Assembly (NCBI GenBank): GCA_965248935.1
Contig: OZ252214.1
Coordinates: forward strand, 1 to 64,000
Reading direction: 5' to 3'
Source of the DNA: G032773895 sp965248935
Lineage (GTDB): Bacteria; Pseudomonadota; Gammaproteobacteria; Pseudomonadales; Cellvibrionaceae
DNA length: 64,000 nucleotides
Of this stretch, positions 36,671 through 46,089 are shown in pieces. The translations under genes and the position numbers were made by a program. Every line of letters starts with the position of its first letter. The stretch's first letter is position 1. The notes below the pieces were generated by a model. That model saw nothing but the letters and a program-made list of their open reading frames with translations, searched no databases and was not told where the DNA came from.

Positions 36671-36757
36671 TGGTGCCCGGGGCCGGACTTGAACCGGCAC
36701 GACCGTGAAGTCGGGAGATTTTAAGTCTCCTGTGTCTACCAATTCCACCACCCGGGC
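36671..36757 (-). tRNA. tRNA-Leu(UAA)
   Basis: 87 nt including an encoded CCA. Acceptor stem GCCCGGG pairs with CCCGGGC. It has GGTTCAAGTCC in the T arm, a long variable arm (class II), and anticodon TAA in the loop CTTAAAA. Its 3' end faces the integrase, the normal integration target. Confidence 0.95.
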
Positions 36758-36835
36758 ATGGGAAGTGTTGCGACAATGTTCGGTAGTTACGTCGCTACAT
36801 CTACTGGAAGAAAACAAGTCCTTTCCAAAAGAATT

Positions 36836-36909
36836 TGGAGGCGCGACCCGGAGTCGAACCGGGCTACGTGGATTTGCAATCCAGTGCATAACCGCTTTGC
36901 TATCGCGCC
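36836..36909 (-). tRNA. tRNA-Cys(GCA)
   Basis: 74 nt with encoded CCA. Acceptor GGCGCGA/TCGCGCC, anticodon GCA in TTGCAAA, T arm GGTTCGACTCC. Its 5' half is the source of the adjacent tandem array. Confidence 0.95.
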
Positions 36910-37890
36910 TTAATCGTTTTTTACACGTTAACTCTTGTGCGAAACACACTAGGATTGCATCCAATCCAGTGCCCTCTTCATAAAACCATGGGCTTTGCTA
37001 TCGCGCCTTAATCGTTTTTTACACGTTAACTCTTGTGCGAAACACACTAGGATTGCATCCAATCCAGTGCCCTCTTCATAAAACCATGGGCTTTGCTATC
37101 GCGCCTTAATCGTTTTTTACACGTTAGCTCTTGTGCGAAACACACTAGGATTGCATCCAATCCAGTGCCCTCTTCATAAAACCATGGGCTTTGCTATCGC
37201 GCCTTAATCGTTTTTTACACGTTAACTCTTGTGCGAAACACACTAGGATTGCATCCAATCCAGTGCCCTCTTCATAAAACCATGGGCTTTGCTATCGCGC
37301 CTTAATCGTTTTTTACACGTTAACTCTTGTGCGAAACACACTAGGATTGCATCCAATCCAGTGCCCTCTTCATAAAACCATGGGCTTTGCTATCGCGCCT
37401 TAATCGTTTTTTACACGTTAGCTCTTGTGCGAAACACACTAGGATTGCATCCAATCCAGTGCCCTCTTCATAAAACCATGGGCTTTGCTATCGCGCCTTA
37501 ATCGTTTTTTACACGTTAACTCTTGTGCGAAACACACTAGGATTGCATCCAATCCAGTGCCCTCTTCATAAAACCATGGGCTTTGCTATCGCGCCTTAAT
37601 CGTTTTTTACACGTTAACTCTTGTGCGAAACACACTAGGATTGCATCCAATCCAGTGCCCTCTTCATAAAACCATGGGCTTTGCTATCGCGCCTTAATCG
37701 TTTTTTACACGTTAGCTCTTGTGCGAAACACACTAGGATTGCATCCAATCCAGTGCCCTCTTCATAAAACCATGGGCTTTGCTATCGCGCCTTATATCGT
37801 TTTTTACACGTTAACTCTTGTGCGAAACACACTAGGATTGCATCCAATCCAGTGCCCTTTTCATAAAACCATGGGCTTTGCTATCGCGCC
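36910..37890 (-). repeat. Ten-copy 98-bp tandem array derived from the tRNA-Cys 5' half
   Basis: Nine contiguous 98-bp units and a tenth of 99 bp. Units begin at 36910, 37008, 37106, 37204, 37302, 37400, 37498, 37596, 37694 and 37792. On the minus strand each unit starts with the first 16 nt of tRNA-Cys (GGCGCGATAGCAAAGC) and later has GCACTGGATTG, also from the tRNA. A strong hairpin (GGATTG/CAATCC) and a TTTTTT-containing spacer follow. Units are nearly identical. A single A/G variant (GTTAAC or GTTAGC) recurs with period three, so the array grew by copying a three-unit block. It occupies the usual tRNA-Gly position. The 94 bp from here to pgsA hold nothing recognisable. Confidence 0.93.
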
Positions 37891-37984
37891 TTTGAAGGGT
37901 TGCGAATTGTAAAGGAATCGTTTGCCAAATCCTAGCCCAATTTGTCAAAAAGTTCTGAAATATCAACAATTAAACGCGGAATAA

Positions 37985-38548
37985 TCACTTAGGTGAACCA
38001 TTAGTCAAACTTGGCCAAGCTGCTCTCAAATAGGCAAACATAGACCACAGGGTTAGAATCGCCGCAGCATATAAGCAGAGATAGCCAAGTTCGCTTAATA
38101 AAGGATAACTTTCCGGTTGAAATGTGAGCAGTACCACTATGGCGATAATTTGTAGGGTAGTTTTGATTTTACCAATAACGGATACGGATACTTTTGCTCT
38201 ATCCCCTATTTCCGCCATCCACTCTCTCAGCGCAGAGATAACAATTTCTCGGCAAATAATCACGGTAGCAGGTAGTGTAAACCACACATTGTGATAGCTA
38301 TCGATCAATAGGGCCAGGGCCACAGCAACCATTAGTTTGTCGGCAACTGGGTCTAGGAAAGCACCAAAGGGGGTGGTTAAGTTGTACTTTCGGGCGATAT
38401 GGCCATCTAATGCATCGGTAATACCAGCAAGACCAAAAAGGGCACCCGCAATAAAATGCTTATATTCAAGCTCAGAGTAATATATGCCTACCAATAAGGG
38501 GATAAAAAATATACGAACAAGTGTTAATTGATTGGCTACGTTGAACAT
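37985..38548 (-). CDS. pgsA: Phosphatidylglycerophosphate synthase
   Basis: 187 residues, inner-membrane. It joins CDP-diacylglycerol and glycerol 3-phosphate in phosphatidylglycerol synthesis. The CDP-alcohol phosphotransferase signature DG-x2-AR-x8-G-x3-D-x3-D is complete (ALDGHIARKY ... GAFLDPVADK, about 48-73). Several membrane helices, normal length. It follows uvrC by 42 bp, the conserved gammaproteobacterial order before the tRNA cluster. Confidence 0.93.
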   Translation of the reverse strand: MFNVANQLTLVRIFFIPLLVGIYYSELEYKHFIAGALFGLAGITDALDGHIARKYNLTTPFGAFLDPVADKLMVAVALALLIDSYHNVWFTLPATVIICREIVISALREWMAEIGDRAKVSVSVIGKIKTTLQIIAIVVLLTFQPESYPLLSELGYLCLYAAAILTLWSMFAYLRAAWPSLTNGSPK

Positions 38549-38590
38549 TCTGGGCCTTTTGAGCTGCTGTGTATCTCAGAGGGCAGCACG

Positions 38591-40429
38591 TTACTCACTG
38601 TGAAGTGTACTGTAAACCTCTTCTGCCATTTTTTTACTAATTCCTGGTACCTTTGCGATGTCGCTAGCACTGGCTTTGTTAATCTCTTGCAATCCACCAA
38701 AATATTTTAGTAGCTCCCGCCTTCTTTTAGGACCAACACCCGGTATTGCCTCAAGAGTAGACGTTTTTCTCTTCTTGTCCCTCCGTTGTTTATGCCCGGT
38801 TATTGCAAAACGGTGAGATTCATCCCGAATTTGTTGTATTAGATGCAAGGCACTGTTATCACTTTCCAGGTGTTTTTCCTTACCGGAAGGGAAAACCAAT
38901 GTTTCAAAGCCCGGTTTACGTGTTGTCCCTTTTGCAACACCAATAAGCTGAATAGAACTTACCCCCAACTCGTTCATAACCTCCCTGGCCATATTGATCT
39001 GCCCTCTTCCACCATCAATCAACAGCAGTTCAGGTAAAGGTTTAGACTCCTTTTGCAAGCGGCTGTATCGTCTGCTAATGGCTTGTTTCATGGCAGCATA
39101 GTCGTCGCCCGGTGTAATGTCTTCAATATTAAACCTTCGATAATCCGACTTTATTGGCCCTCTTAAGTCAAAAACAACACAGGAGGCAACCGTACTTTCG
39201 CCACTGCTGTGGCTAATATCAAAACACTCAATTAATTTTGGCGGTTCATCTAGATTAAGGGCATCTTGTAAGGCAAGGAATCGATCAAACAGGGTTTGCT
39301 TGTTATTGAGTAAATTACGGAGGTTCTGGCGAGCCGCTTCTATCGCCATAGCTAGCCATTTCGCTCTATAGGTACGGACATTCGCTGTAATTTTTATAGA
39401 TTTATTTTTCTGGTGTGCAATGGCCTCGACTAAATTCCCTTCGTCCCCCAAACGGTGGCTCAATACAATGTAGGGAGGCAATTCCATTGCGGCACCCCCC
39501 AAATAACTGTGAAGAACAAACGCTCTTAAAATATCTTCTGCTGTACTCTCCAATTTATCTTTTGGAAAATGACTTTTACTGCCAATTATTCGCCCTTGCC
39601 GCACGTACAGTACATGTACGCAAGATAACCCCGATTCAATATACGCAGCGATGATGTCCAGATTGCTGGCACCGGATTCAATAACTTGCTGGGCTTGAAC
39701 TTGCCTAAGAGCTTTTATTTGATCTCGATAATGTCCAGCCTTTTCAAACTTTAATTGGCTTGATGCATCTTCCATTTTTTTAACTAAGTCTTGGTGCAGG
39801 GTTTCACTTTTTCCCTCTAAAAACAATGCGGTATGCTCTAAATCAATAGCGTAATCTGACGGGGTAATTTCGTTAACACAAGGCCCCGAACAACGACCAA
39901 TTTGAAACAAAAGACAGGCGCGATTTCGATTTTGATAAACACTATCTTCACATTGTCGAACACCGAATGTTTTTTGTAAAAAGTTTAGGCTTTCCCTTAC
40001 TGCGCCAGCATTGGGAAATGGCCCAAAATAACGCCCCTTTTTTTTCTTGGCGCCACGATGAAATGAAAGACGAGGATACCCTTCCCCTTCAGATATAAAA
40101 ATATAAGGGTAGGACTTGTCGTCACGCAGCAAAATATTAAAGGGAGGTTTTTGTTGCTTTATCAGATTGTGCTCAAGAACAAGTGCTTCGGCTTCACTGG
40201 GCGCAACGGTTATTTCAATCGAGTGAATGCGCTTAACTAGGGCTTGAGTTTTTACGGTTAATCCTGAGTGTCTAAAATAGCTCGACACTCGTTTTTTTAG
40301 ATTTTTAGCTTTGCCGACATAAAGAATGCTGCCAGACTCACCATACATTTGGTAGACGCCTGGCTGCTGGGTAAGTTTTTTTATGAATGACGCTGAGTCA
40401 AAGGCAGGGTTATTTTTGGTGTTCGACAT
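38591..40429 (-). CDS. uvrC: Excinuclease ABC subunit C
   Basis: 612 residues. UvrC makes both incisions in nucleotide excision repair. The GIY-YIG domain is N-terminal (PGVYQMYGES ... LYVGKAKNLKKRV, about 24-50), with a Cys cluster near 160-185 (CEDSVYQNR, CLLFQIGRCSGPC). A UVR motif lies near 205-240, the RNase H-like endonuclease domain has ECFDISHSSG, and helix-hairpin-helix motifs close the C-terminus (IPGVGPKRRRELLKYFGG). Its ATG abuts the stop of the response-regulator gene with no gap. Confidence 0.96.
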   Translation of the reverse strand: MSNTKNNPAFDSASFIKKLTQQPGVYQMYGESGSILYVGKAKNLKKRVSSYFRHSGLTVKTQALVKRIHSIEITVAPSEAEALVLEHNLIKQQKPPFNILLRDDKSYPYIFISEGEGYPRLSFHRGAKKKKGRYFGPFPNAGAVRESLNFLQKTFGVRQCEDSVYQNRNRACLLFQIGRCSGPCVNEITPSDYAIDLEHTALFLEGKSETLHQDLVKKMEDASSQLKFEKAGHYRDQIKALRQVQAQQVIESGASNLDIIAAYIESGLSCVHVLYVRQGRIIGSKSHFPKDKLESTAEDILRAFVLHSYLGGAAMELPPYIVLSHRLGDEGNLVEAIAHQKNKSIKITANVRTYRAKWLAMAIEAARQNLRNLLNNKQTLFDRFLALQDALNLDEPPKLIECFDISHSSGESTVASCVVFDLRGPIKSDYRRFNIEDITPGDDYAAMKQAISRRYSRLQKESKPLPELLLIDGGRGQINMAREVMNELGVSSIQLIGVAKGTTRKPGFETLVFPSGKEKHLESDNSALHLIQQIRDESHRFAITGHKQRRDKKRKTSTLEAIPGVGPKRRRELLKYFGGLQEINKASASDIAKVPGISKKMAEEVYSTLHSE

Positions 40430-41080
40430 CTAGGACAGATTTTCAACATCCAAAATTTTGCATTTAACAGCGAGCAAAGCCAGTTCAACATCACTCTTTA
40501 AATCCAGTTTCTCAAAAATACGGTAACGATAGCTGTTTACCGTTTTTGGGCTAACACAAAACGAATCTGCAATTTTCTGAACCTTATGGCCATTAGCAAT
40601 CATAATTGCAGTTTGAAGTTCGCGTTCAGACAAGAGTTCAAAAGGTGATACGTCAGATTTACCGCCAAAGTTCTTAAGAGCAAGTCGTTGGGCAATACTG
40701 CTACTCATATACAATTTGCCAGATAATACGGTTTTAATTGCGTCGATAATTTCATCAAAACCCGCACCTTTTGTGACGTAACCAGAAGCGCCTGCTTTCA
40801 TTAATCTCTCAGGGAACATTTCGTCTGCAAGAGCGGTAACAGCAATAACTTTAGTGGATTCACTGGCAGTTAGCACCTTACGAGTAGCCTCCAAACCACC
40901 AATTCCAGGCATCTTAACGTCCATTAAGACAATGCACGGTTTAAGTTCACGCGCAAGCCTTACGGCTTCTTCACCTGTTTTTGCTTCGCCGACTACATGG
41001 AATCCGTCTACGTCAGCTAACATCCTTACGATACCCATTCGTACCAAATCATGATCGTCAGCGACGAGGATATTAGTCAC
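40430..41080 (-). CDS. uvrY: UvrY/GacA response regulator
   Basis: 216 residues. A receiver domain with acidic pocket DDHD (8-11), phospho-acceptor Asp54 (VLMDVKMPG) and a conserved Lys (VTKGAG) is followed by a LuxR-type helix-turn-helix (LSERELQTAIMIANGHKVQKIA, with SPKTVNSYRYRIFEKL). It is the partner of BarA/GacS and activates CsrB/RsmY-type small RNAs. Location directly before uvrC is diagnostic. The 265 bp upstream (41081-41345) hold no gene that I see. Confidence 0.94.
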   Translation of the reverse strand: MTNILVADDHDLVRMGIVRMLADVDGFHVVGEAKTGEEAVRLARELKPCIVLMDVKMPGIGGLEATRKVLTASESTKVIAVTALADEMFPERLMKAGASGYVTKGAGFDEIIDAIKTVLSGKLYMSSSIAQRLALKNFGGKSDVSPFELLSERELQTAIMIANGHKVQKIADSFCVSPKTVNSYRYRIFEKLDLKSDVELALLAVKCKILDVENLS

Positions 41081-41345
41081 TAGCTCTTACTCCACTCTCA
41101 CGAGAGTTCGATAAATTAATTTGCGGTTCATTATTAGGTTTACTCTTAAGAATTATCAAGATAACAACTTTACCTCACTATCTCGGCTAAGCCTAGCATC
41201 TCAGCAAACCGGACTACGGATAAAAAAGCATTTACCCGTCAACCAGAGCTTTTATTAAGCCAAGCATATCACGCTAAATTTGATCTGCGTTATACCGTTT
41301 TTAGTTTAATTAGGCTATTAAAATAGCCACCATTACCCAAAAATA

Positions 41346-42404
41346 CTATAAGATTTGCGGTTCTCTTTCGAGATAAATACCAAAGCGCCGCTCAATGTCG
41401 CCTAAAATCTTATTTTCGGCATCCAATACATTTTTTAGGGGTAGCTGATCAGGGTTTGTTAAAACTAACGCTTGTTTAGAATGAACTATTACACCACAAA
41501 CACGCTTTCCCTTCCAACCAGCGCAATCGATCAACCAACCTGCCGCAAGCTTTTTCTGTAAGTTTTTCGGACCTGGGTAATCGAAACCAACAAGGGCGGG
41601 ATACTGTTGAACAAGAGAGTCGTATTTTTCAAGACTGACGATAGGATTTTTGAAAAAACTTCCCGCATTAGGTATGTGCGCTGGATTTGGGAGCTTGTGA
41701 GAACGAATTTCTGATACAGCATCAGCCACCATACGTGGGGTCACTTCACCGCCACCATGTGAAAAACCGTGCTGTTTCAAAAAATCGTGTTGTTTTGAAA
41801 AGTAATGTTGCAATGCCGGGTAACTTAAATTGACGTTGGGGTTCTTTTTTAACCTGTACCGCACCTGAGTAATAATGTATTTGTTTCTATACTCCTGTTT
41901 GAAAATGCTATCTCTATAACCAAATTTACACTCTTGCACAGTAAATTGAGCCTCGACCCCGGTGGAGATTTCAACTGCCGAGAGGCCCTCAAAATAGAGC
42001 TTTTGCTCTACACCATAGGCTCCAATATTTTGAATAGGGGCCGCCCCCACGCTTCCTGGAATTAGGCTTAGGTTTTCTAACCCATAAAACCCGTTATCCA
42101 CACTCCATTCAATAAACTCAGACCAATTTTCCCCGGCCCCTATTTCAATTAAAGCACTGTCAGAACTCTCGGATAAAACCTTAACGCCTACAATTTTTGG
42201 CGAAATAATAAACGCTTCCAAGTGGGAAGCAAGCAATACATTGCTCCCCCCCCCTAAAACCTTGATTGTTAAATTTAGCTCTTTAGCTTTATTCAGTGCG
42301 TTAGTAAGCTCTGCTATCGAACTCGGTTCACAGTAATAATCACATATTGAAGGAACAGCTAAGGTATTAAGTGCTTGCAGGCTATGTTTTTGATAAATAT
42401 GCAT
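41346..42404 (-). CDS. murB: UDP-N-acetylenolpyruvoylglucosamine reductase
   Basis: 352 residues. An FAD enzyme that makes UDP-MurNAc for peptidoglycan. FAD-binding GGGSNVLL near 51-58, SLIPGSVGAAPIQNIGAYG near 112-130, a YRDSIFK active-site segment, and the C-terminal domain with GSFFKNPIV. The length and the extended form fit the E. coli-like type I enzyme. It follows the phosphatase gene cluster on the same strand. Confidence 0.95.
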   Translation of the reverse strand: MHIYQKHSLQALNTLAVPSICDYYCEPSSIAELTNALNKAKELNLTIKVLGGGSNVLLASHLEAFIISPKIVGVKVLSESSDSALIEIGAGENWSEFIEWSVDNGFYGLENLSLIPGSVGAAPIQNIGAYGVEQKLYFEGLSAVEISTGVEAQFTVQECKFGYRDSIFKQEYRNKYIITQVRYRLKKNPNVNLSYPALQHYFSKQHDFLKQHGFSHGGGEVTPRMVADAVSEIRSHKLPNPAHIPNAGSFFKNPIVSLEKYDSLVQQYPALVGFDYPGPKNLQKKLAAGWLIDCAGWKGKRVCGVIVHSKQALVLTNPDQLPLKNVLDAENKILGDIERRFGIYLEREPQIL

Positions 42405-42459
42405 TATGCTTTTGCTTGGGTACTCTCGACAGCCCTTTTCATATCACCGCTCTTGCACA

Positions 42460-42936
42460 TCACCGTTCTTGCACTATGGTATGCAATAATTTTTCTGACG
42501 CTTCTTCGATTAGATCCAAAACCAAAGTAAAACCTTTTTCACCACCATAATAGGGGTCTGGTACCTCACGGTATACTGTCTCAGGCGAATAGTTTAAAAA
42601 CAATTCCAGTTTTCCTTTATAATTTTTTGGCTTCAATTTTTTTAATTCGAAGAGGTTATCTTTGTCCATAGCAAGAATGTAATCAAAATTCGAAAAGTCT
42701 TCCGCTACGGCTTTTCTCGACCGAATATATTGCAAATTATAGCCCCGTTTTTTTGCTTCTTTAATTGTACGGCTATCCGGTTTTTTACCAATATGCCAGC
42801 CCGAAGTACCTGCGGAATCGACAATAATTTTATCAGTATAGCCTTTCTTTTTAACAAGGGATTCAAAAACCCCATGCGCGGTGGGTGAGCGACAAATATT
42901 TCCCAGGCAAACAAATAAAACTCGATTTTTTTTCAT
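42460..42936 (-). CDS. Low-molecular-weight protein-tyrosine phosphatase
   Basis: 158 residues. The P-loop CLGNICRSP gives Cys10 and Arg16 of the CX5R motif at the N-terminus, and the general acid is in VPDPYYGG near 125-132. Normal length. It starts 18 bp after kdsB, in the kdsB-PTP-murB order seen in related genomes. Targets often include tyrosine kinases of polysaccharide export; none is encoded here. Confidence 0.93.
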   Translation of the reverse strand: MKKNRVLFVCLGNICRSPTAHGVFESLVKKKGYTDKIIVDSAGTSGWHIGKKPDSRTIKEAKKRGYNLQYIRSRKAVAEDFSNFDYILAMDKDNLFELKKLKPKNYKGKLELFLNYSPETVYREVPDPYYGGEKGFTLVLDLIEEASEKLLHTIVQER

Positions 42937-42954
42937 TTGTTCTCTTTCTGTACT

Positions 42955-43710
42955 TTAAACAAAAATTTTTCGTACGCGATCTAAGTCTTCTTGAGTATCC
43001 ACTCCGCCTGGAACCAAGTCACAGGTTTGTTCTACGTGGATTTTTCCGCCATTGGCCAGAATTCTTAACTGCTCAAGCTTTTCTATATTTTCGAGCTTAG
43101 CCAATGGCCATTGCACAAAGCTATTAAGCGTTGCAACCCGATAGGCATAGATGCCAATATGCCTCTGACACAAACTTAAGTCTATTGTGTCGTTATTTTG
43201 GTTGGCAAAGCTATCACGAGACCAGGGAATACTTGCCCGCGAAAAATACAGTGCGTCATTATTGTTTGAGGTGACAACCTTAACCACATTGGGGTCGAAT
43301 AGAGTTTGGGCGTTTTCAATTTTTTCTGAGAGAGTTGCGGCATCTACGTGTGGGTTGTCAGAAAGATTGTTGGCAACTTGTTCAATCACTGTCGCTGGGA
43401 TTAAGGGTTCGTCCCCCTGTACGTTAACCACAACATCCTCTTCTGGCATAGCATAGAGTGTCGTTACTTCTTGCAACCTATCGGTTCCAGACTCATGGGT
43501 GTCTGATGTCATACATACTTCGCCGCCAAAGGATATAACTTCATCGTATACCTCAGTATTATCTGTCGCCACAATCACTTGGCGAGCAGAACTTTTCTTG
43601 GCACATTCGTATACGCGATGAATCATTGTTTTCCCTGCAATATCGACCAAAGGCTTGCCAGGAAGACGACTAGAAGCATAGCGTGCAGGAATAATAACGG
43701 AGAAGCTCAT
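42955..43710 (-). CDS. kdsB: 3-deoxy-manno-octulosonate cytidylyltransferase
   Basis: 251 residues. It activates Kdo with CTP for the lipopolysaccharide core. N-terminal IPARYASSRLPGKPL nucleotide-binding loop, VNVQGDEPLI near 97-106 and a C-terminal VDTQEDLDRV are typical. It lies 56 bp after lpxK, so both act in lipid A-Kdo assembly. Confidence 0.95.
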   Translation of the reverse strand: MSFSVIIPARYASSRLPGKPLVDIAGKTMIHRVYECAKKSSARQVIVATDNTEVYDEVISFGGEVCMTSDTHESGTDRLQEVTTLYAMPEEDVVVNVQGDEPLIPATVIEQVANNLSDNPHVDAATLSEKIENAQTLFDPNVVKVVTSNNNDALYFSRASIPWSRDSFANQNNDTIDLSLCQRHIGIYAYRVATLNSFVQWPLAKLENIEKLEQLRILANGGKIHVEQTCDLVPGGVDTQEDLDRVRKIFV

Positions 43711-43766
43711 AATGGGTTCTTTCGCATTTTTTTAAATTGCGTATTAGACAATAACGGATTAGACAA

Positions 43767-44822
43767 TTACTTTTTCTTTTGACGTTTAATGTTAGAAACA
43801 GAGTTGTGAAACGCTTCAAGAAACTCAGCGGATACATTCATGGTGACATCCAGATACCAAAACCCTGTATTATTCAGCGTTTCATTTTCTGGGTTTTTAC
43901 ACAGTATCTCTCTCACCTTTACCGCATCTTTAGAGGTCATAATGACATCACGCCCTGCTATCTGTAGTAAATCGTCAATACTATATTGATGATGGTCTTC
44001 ATAAGCTTTGCGTTCAAATTTAAGCCCCAGGGAATTGAGCGTACCGAAAAACTTTGTTGGGTCCCCGAGACCTGAAATAGCGATTGGGTCTTGAGCATCG
44101 CCTATATCTTTTAAAGGCAGTACCTCATCGGTTTTTATATTGACAAGTGAAACCGGCTTAACAGAAACATTAATGGCTTTTTTAACTAAGTTACCAATAT
44201 TCAGTTTATTGGATTTACCGTTAACGACGATACAATCAACGTCGTTAAGCCTTTCTATGGGTTCCCTTAAGGGGCCTACAGGTAATAGCTTCTCGTTGCC
44301 AAACATTCTCTGGCCATCAACCACTGCAATTTCCATATCACGAGGAAGCTTGTAGTGCTGCATACCATCATCACTTAAAATAACATCGCAGTGAAAATTG
44401 TGAATTAACCTTTGCGCCGCATCAACTCGGTCATCGGCTACCGCTACGGCACAACCTGTTTTCTGATAAATAAGAATAGGCTCATCGCCCGCTTCTTCCG
44501 ACGTGGAATTCACACCAATACAATGAACGCTATTTTGGTAGGGGTTTGAGCGACCATAGCCACGGGATATAACCCCAGGCTTCCACCCTTTTTGCTTTAA
44601 ATAACTGACCAAAGTAATAATTAACGGGGTTTTCCCCGTTCCACCCACAGAAATATTTCCCACCACAACCACGGGTATGGGAAGCGGTTTTTGCGCTGCG
44701 GTTAGGCGGGCTTTACGAAACGTGGCTAACACGCCAAATAAATGAGAAAGTGGCGTAAGACCAAGCAATATTCCCGGTTTTGAATACCAACGTTTTTCAA
44801 CTTCTGTGCGAATAAATGACAT
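43767..44822 (-). CDS. lpxK: Tetraacyldisaccharide 4'-kinase
   Basis: 351 residues. It phosphorylates the 4' position of lipid A precursors at the inner membrane. An N-terminal hydrophobic helix precedes the Walker A NISVGGTGKTP near 56-66. SDDGMQHYKL near 150-160 is a family motif. Slightly longer than many LpxK proteins owing to a C-terminal basic tail. It starts 2 bp after exbD's stop, an operon arrangement common in this order. Confidence 0.94.
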   Translation of the reverse strand: MSFIRTEVEKRWYSKPGILLGLTPLSHLFGVLATFRKARLTAAQKPLPIPVVVVGNISVGGTGKTPLIITLVSYLKQKGWKPGVISRGYGRSNPYQNSVHCIGVNSTSEEAGDEPILIYQKTGCAVAVADDRVDAAQRLIHNFHCDVILSDDGMQHYKLPRDMEIAVVDGQRMFGNEKLLPVGPLREPIERLNDVDCIVVNGKSNKLNIGNLVKKAINVSVKPVSLVNIKTDEVLPLKDIGDAQDPIAISGLGDPTKFFGTLNSLGLKFERKAYEDHHQYSIDDLLQIAGRDVIMTSKDAVKVREILCKNPENETLNNTGFWYLDVTMNVSAEFLEAFHNSVSNIKRQKKK

Positions 44823-44824
44823 AT

Positions 44825-45259
44825 TTATTTTTCAGCGGCCTCAGATTCAGCGGGTATTTTTGTAGTCATACTCAGCTTTGAAAAGCCCATCTGTCCGGCT
44901 AGGTCCATAACGCTAACAACAGACTGGTATGGCGCACCGGCATCTCCCGTAATCACAAAGGGCAGGCTATTATTCCCACCTGCAATAGTCTCAATCCCTG
45001 AGCGAAGTGTGGCTAATTGATTATTCACAAGGGCTCGGCCATTTATGGAGTAACCCCCACGAGGACCGACAATGACTTCAACAAATTCAATCTTGGCAGC
45101 AGATTGTTCGCCAACCGCCTCGGGAAGGTTCACTTCAAGATGTGATTCTTTGGTAAAGGTGGTGGACACCATAAAAAATATCAAAAGCAGGAAGACGACA
45201 TCAATAAGAGGGGTCAGGTTAACACTCTCTTCCGCTTTAACTTGCCGCTTAAATTCCAT
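44825..45259 (-). CDS. exbD: ExbD/TolR family energy-transducing protein
   Basis: 144 residues. A single N-terminal membrane helix contains the essential proton-pathway Asp20 (LTPLIDVVFLLLIFFM), followed by a periplasmic domain. With ExbB it converts proton motive force into movement of TonB-like proteins. It lies 12 bp after exbB. No tonB is adjacent, and this ExbBD-lpxK linkage is common in Cellvibrionales and Pseudomonas relatives. Confidence 0.92.
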   Translation of the reverse strand: MEFKRQVKAEESVNLTPLIDVVFLLLIFFMVSTTFTKESHLEVNLPEAVGEQSAAKIEFVEVIVGPRGGYSINGRALVNNQLATLRSGIETIAGGNNSLPFVITGDAGAPYQSVVSVMDLAGQMGFSKLSMTTKIPAESEAAEK

Positions 45260-45271
45260 AACGAGATCTCT

Positions 45272-45898
45272 CTAGCTGGTCTTAAGGTCTACACGCCGCT
45301 CGCTGTGCAGCGCATCGACAAGTTTTACGGCTTCCTGCTCCATCGTAACCACGAGCGTATCCACTCTGCGCACAAAGAAGCGATGTGCCATCATTGCGGG
45401 AATGGCCACACACAAACCCGCAGCCGTTGTAACAAGCGCTTCTGAGATACCTCCAGCCAATACGGCTGCATTACCCGCCCCCTCAAGGTTTAAGGCGGTA
45501 AAGACTTTAATCATACCAATCACGGTTCCAAGAAGCCCAAGAAGTGGGGCAATTGCGGCGATGGTTCCCAACGCACCTAGGAAACGCTCAAGATCATGGA
45601 CGACTTGGCTAGCGGCTTCTTGAATACTGTCTTTCATGACATCCCGACCATGGCGGGAATTACTGAGACCCGCAGCCAGTATGCGACCAAGCGGAGAAGA
45701 GCGACGCAGGGCCTTAAGCTTGTCACTGTCCAGTTCATTGCTTTGTATCCAGCTCCACACTTGACCTAACTGGTGCTTTGGAACAATCTTTGAGGGGTTC
45801 AACGTCCAATAACGTTCAAATGAAATCCCGATAACCGCAATTGAGCAAAGTACAATTGGCACCATAAGCCAACCACCGGATGCAATGATCTCGAACAC
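45272..45898 (-). CDS. exbB: MotA/TolQ/ExbB proton channel protein
   Basis: 208 residues with three membrane helices: about 8-25, about 105-130 (LGTIAAIAPLLGLLGTVIGM) and about 150-172. The conserved LLGLLGTV segment lines the channel. It forms a complex with ExbD. First gene of the exbB-exbD-lpxK-kdsB-PTP-murB series. Confidence 0.92.
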   Translation of the reverse strand: MFEIIASGGWLMVPIVLCSIAVIGISFERYWTLNPSKIVPKHQLGQVWSWIQSNELDSDKLKALRRSSPLGRILAAGLSNSRHGRDVMKDSIQEAASQVVHDLERFLGALGTIAAIAPLLGLLGTVIGMIKVFTALNLEGAGNAAVLAGGISEALVTTAAGLCVAIPAMMAHRFFVRRVDTLVVTMEQEAVKLVDALHSERRVDLKTS

Positions 45899-46089
45899 CT
45901 GATACTCCTAAACTGATAGTACGTTTTTTATAGATAGTATGTGGCTTGTATACTCTAGCCTTTGATACGCGATACCTATTTACCCCATCTACCCCATCGC
46001 GCTAGGTCAGAATGATAACCGATTCGAAAGCTTAAATCTGTGCTTGATTGATCTTCTATAATAAGGGTACGTATGTGTACGTTTTTTGC

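Noticed and set aside
36910..37890. CRISPR-like periodic array
   Set aside because: Units are contiguous 98-bp repeats with no unique spacers, no cas genes are near, and the unit is clearly derived from the adjacent tRNA-Cys.
37721..37912. Open reading frame inside the tandem array
   Set aside because: It arises only from the repeat sequence, has no ribosome site, and crosses tRNA-derived segments.
40430..45898. Search for anomalies in the core cluster gacA to exbB
   Set aside because: Gene lengths, motifs and order are ordinary for the group; nothing unusual was seen.
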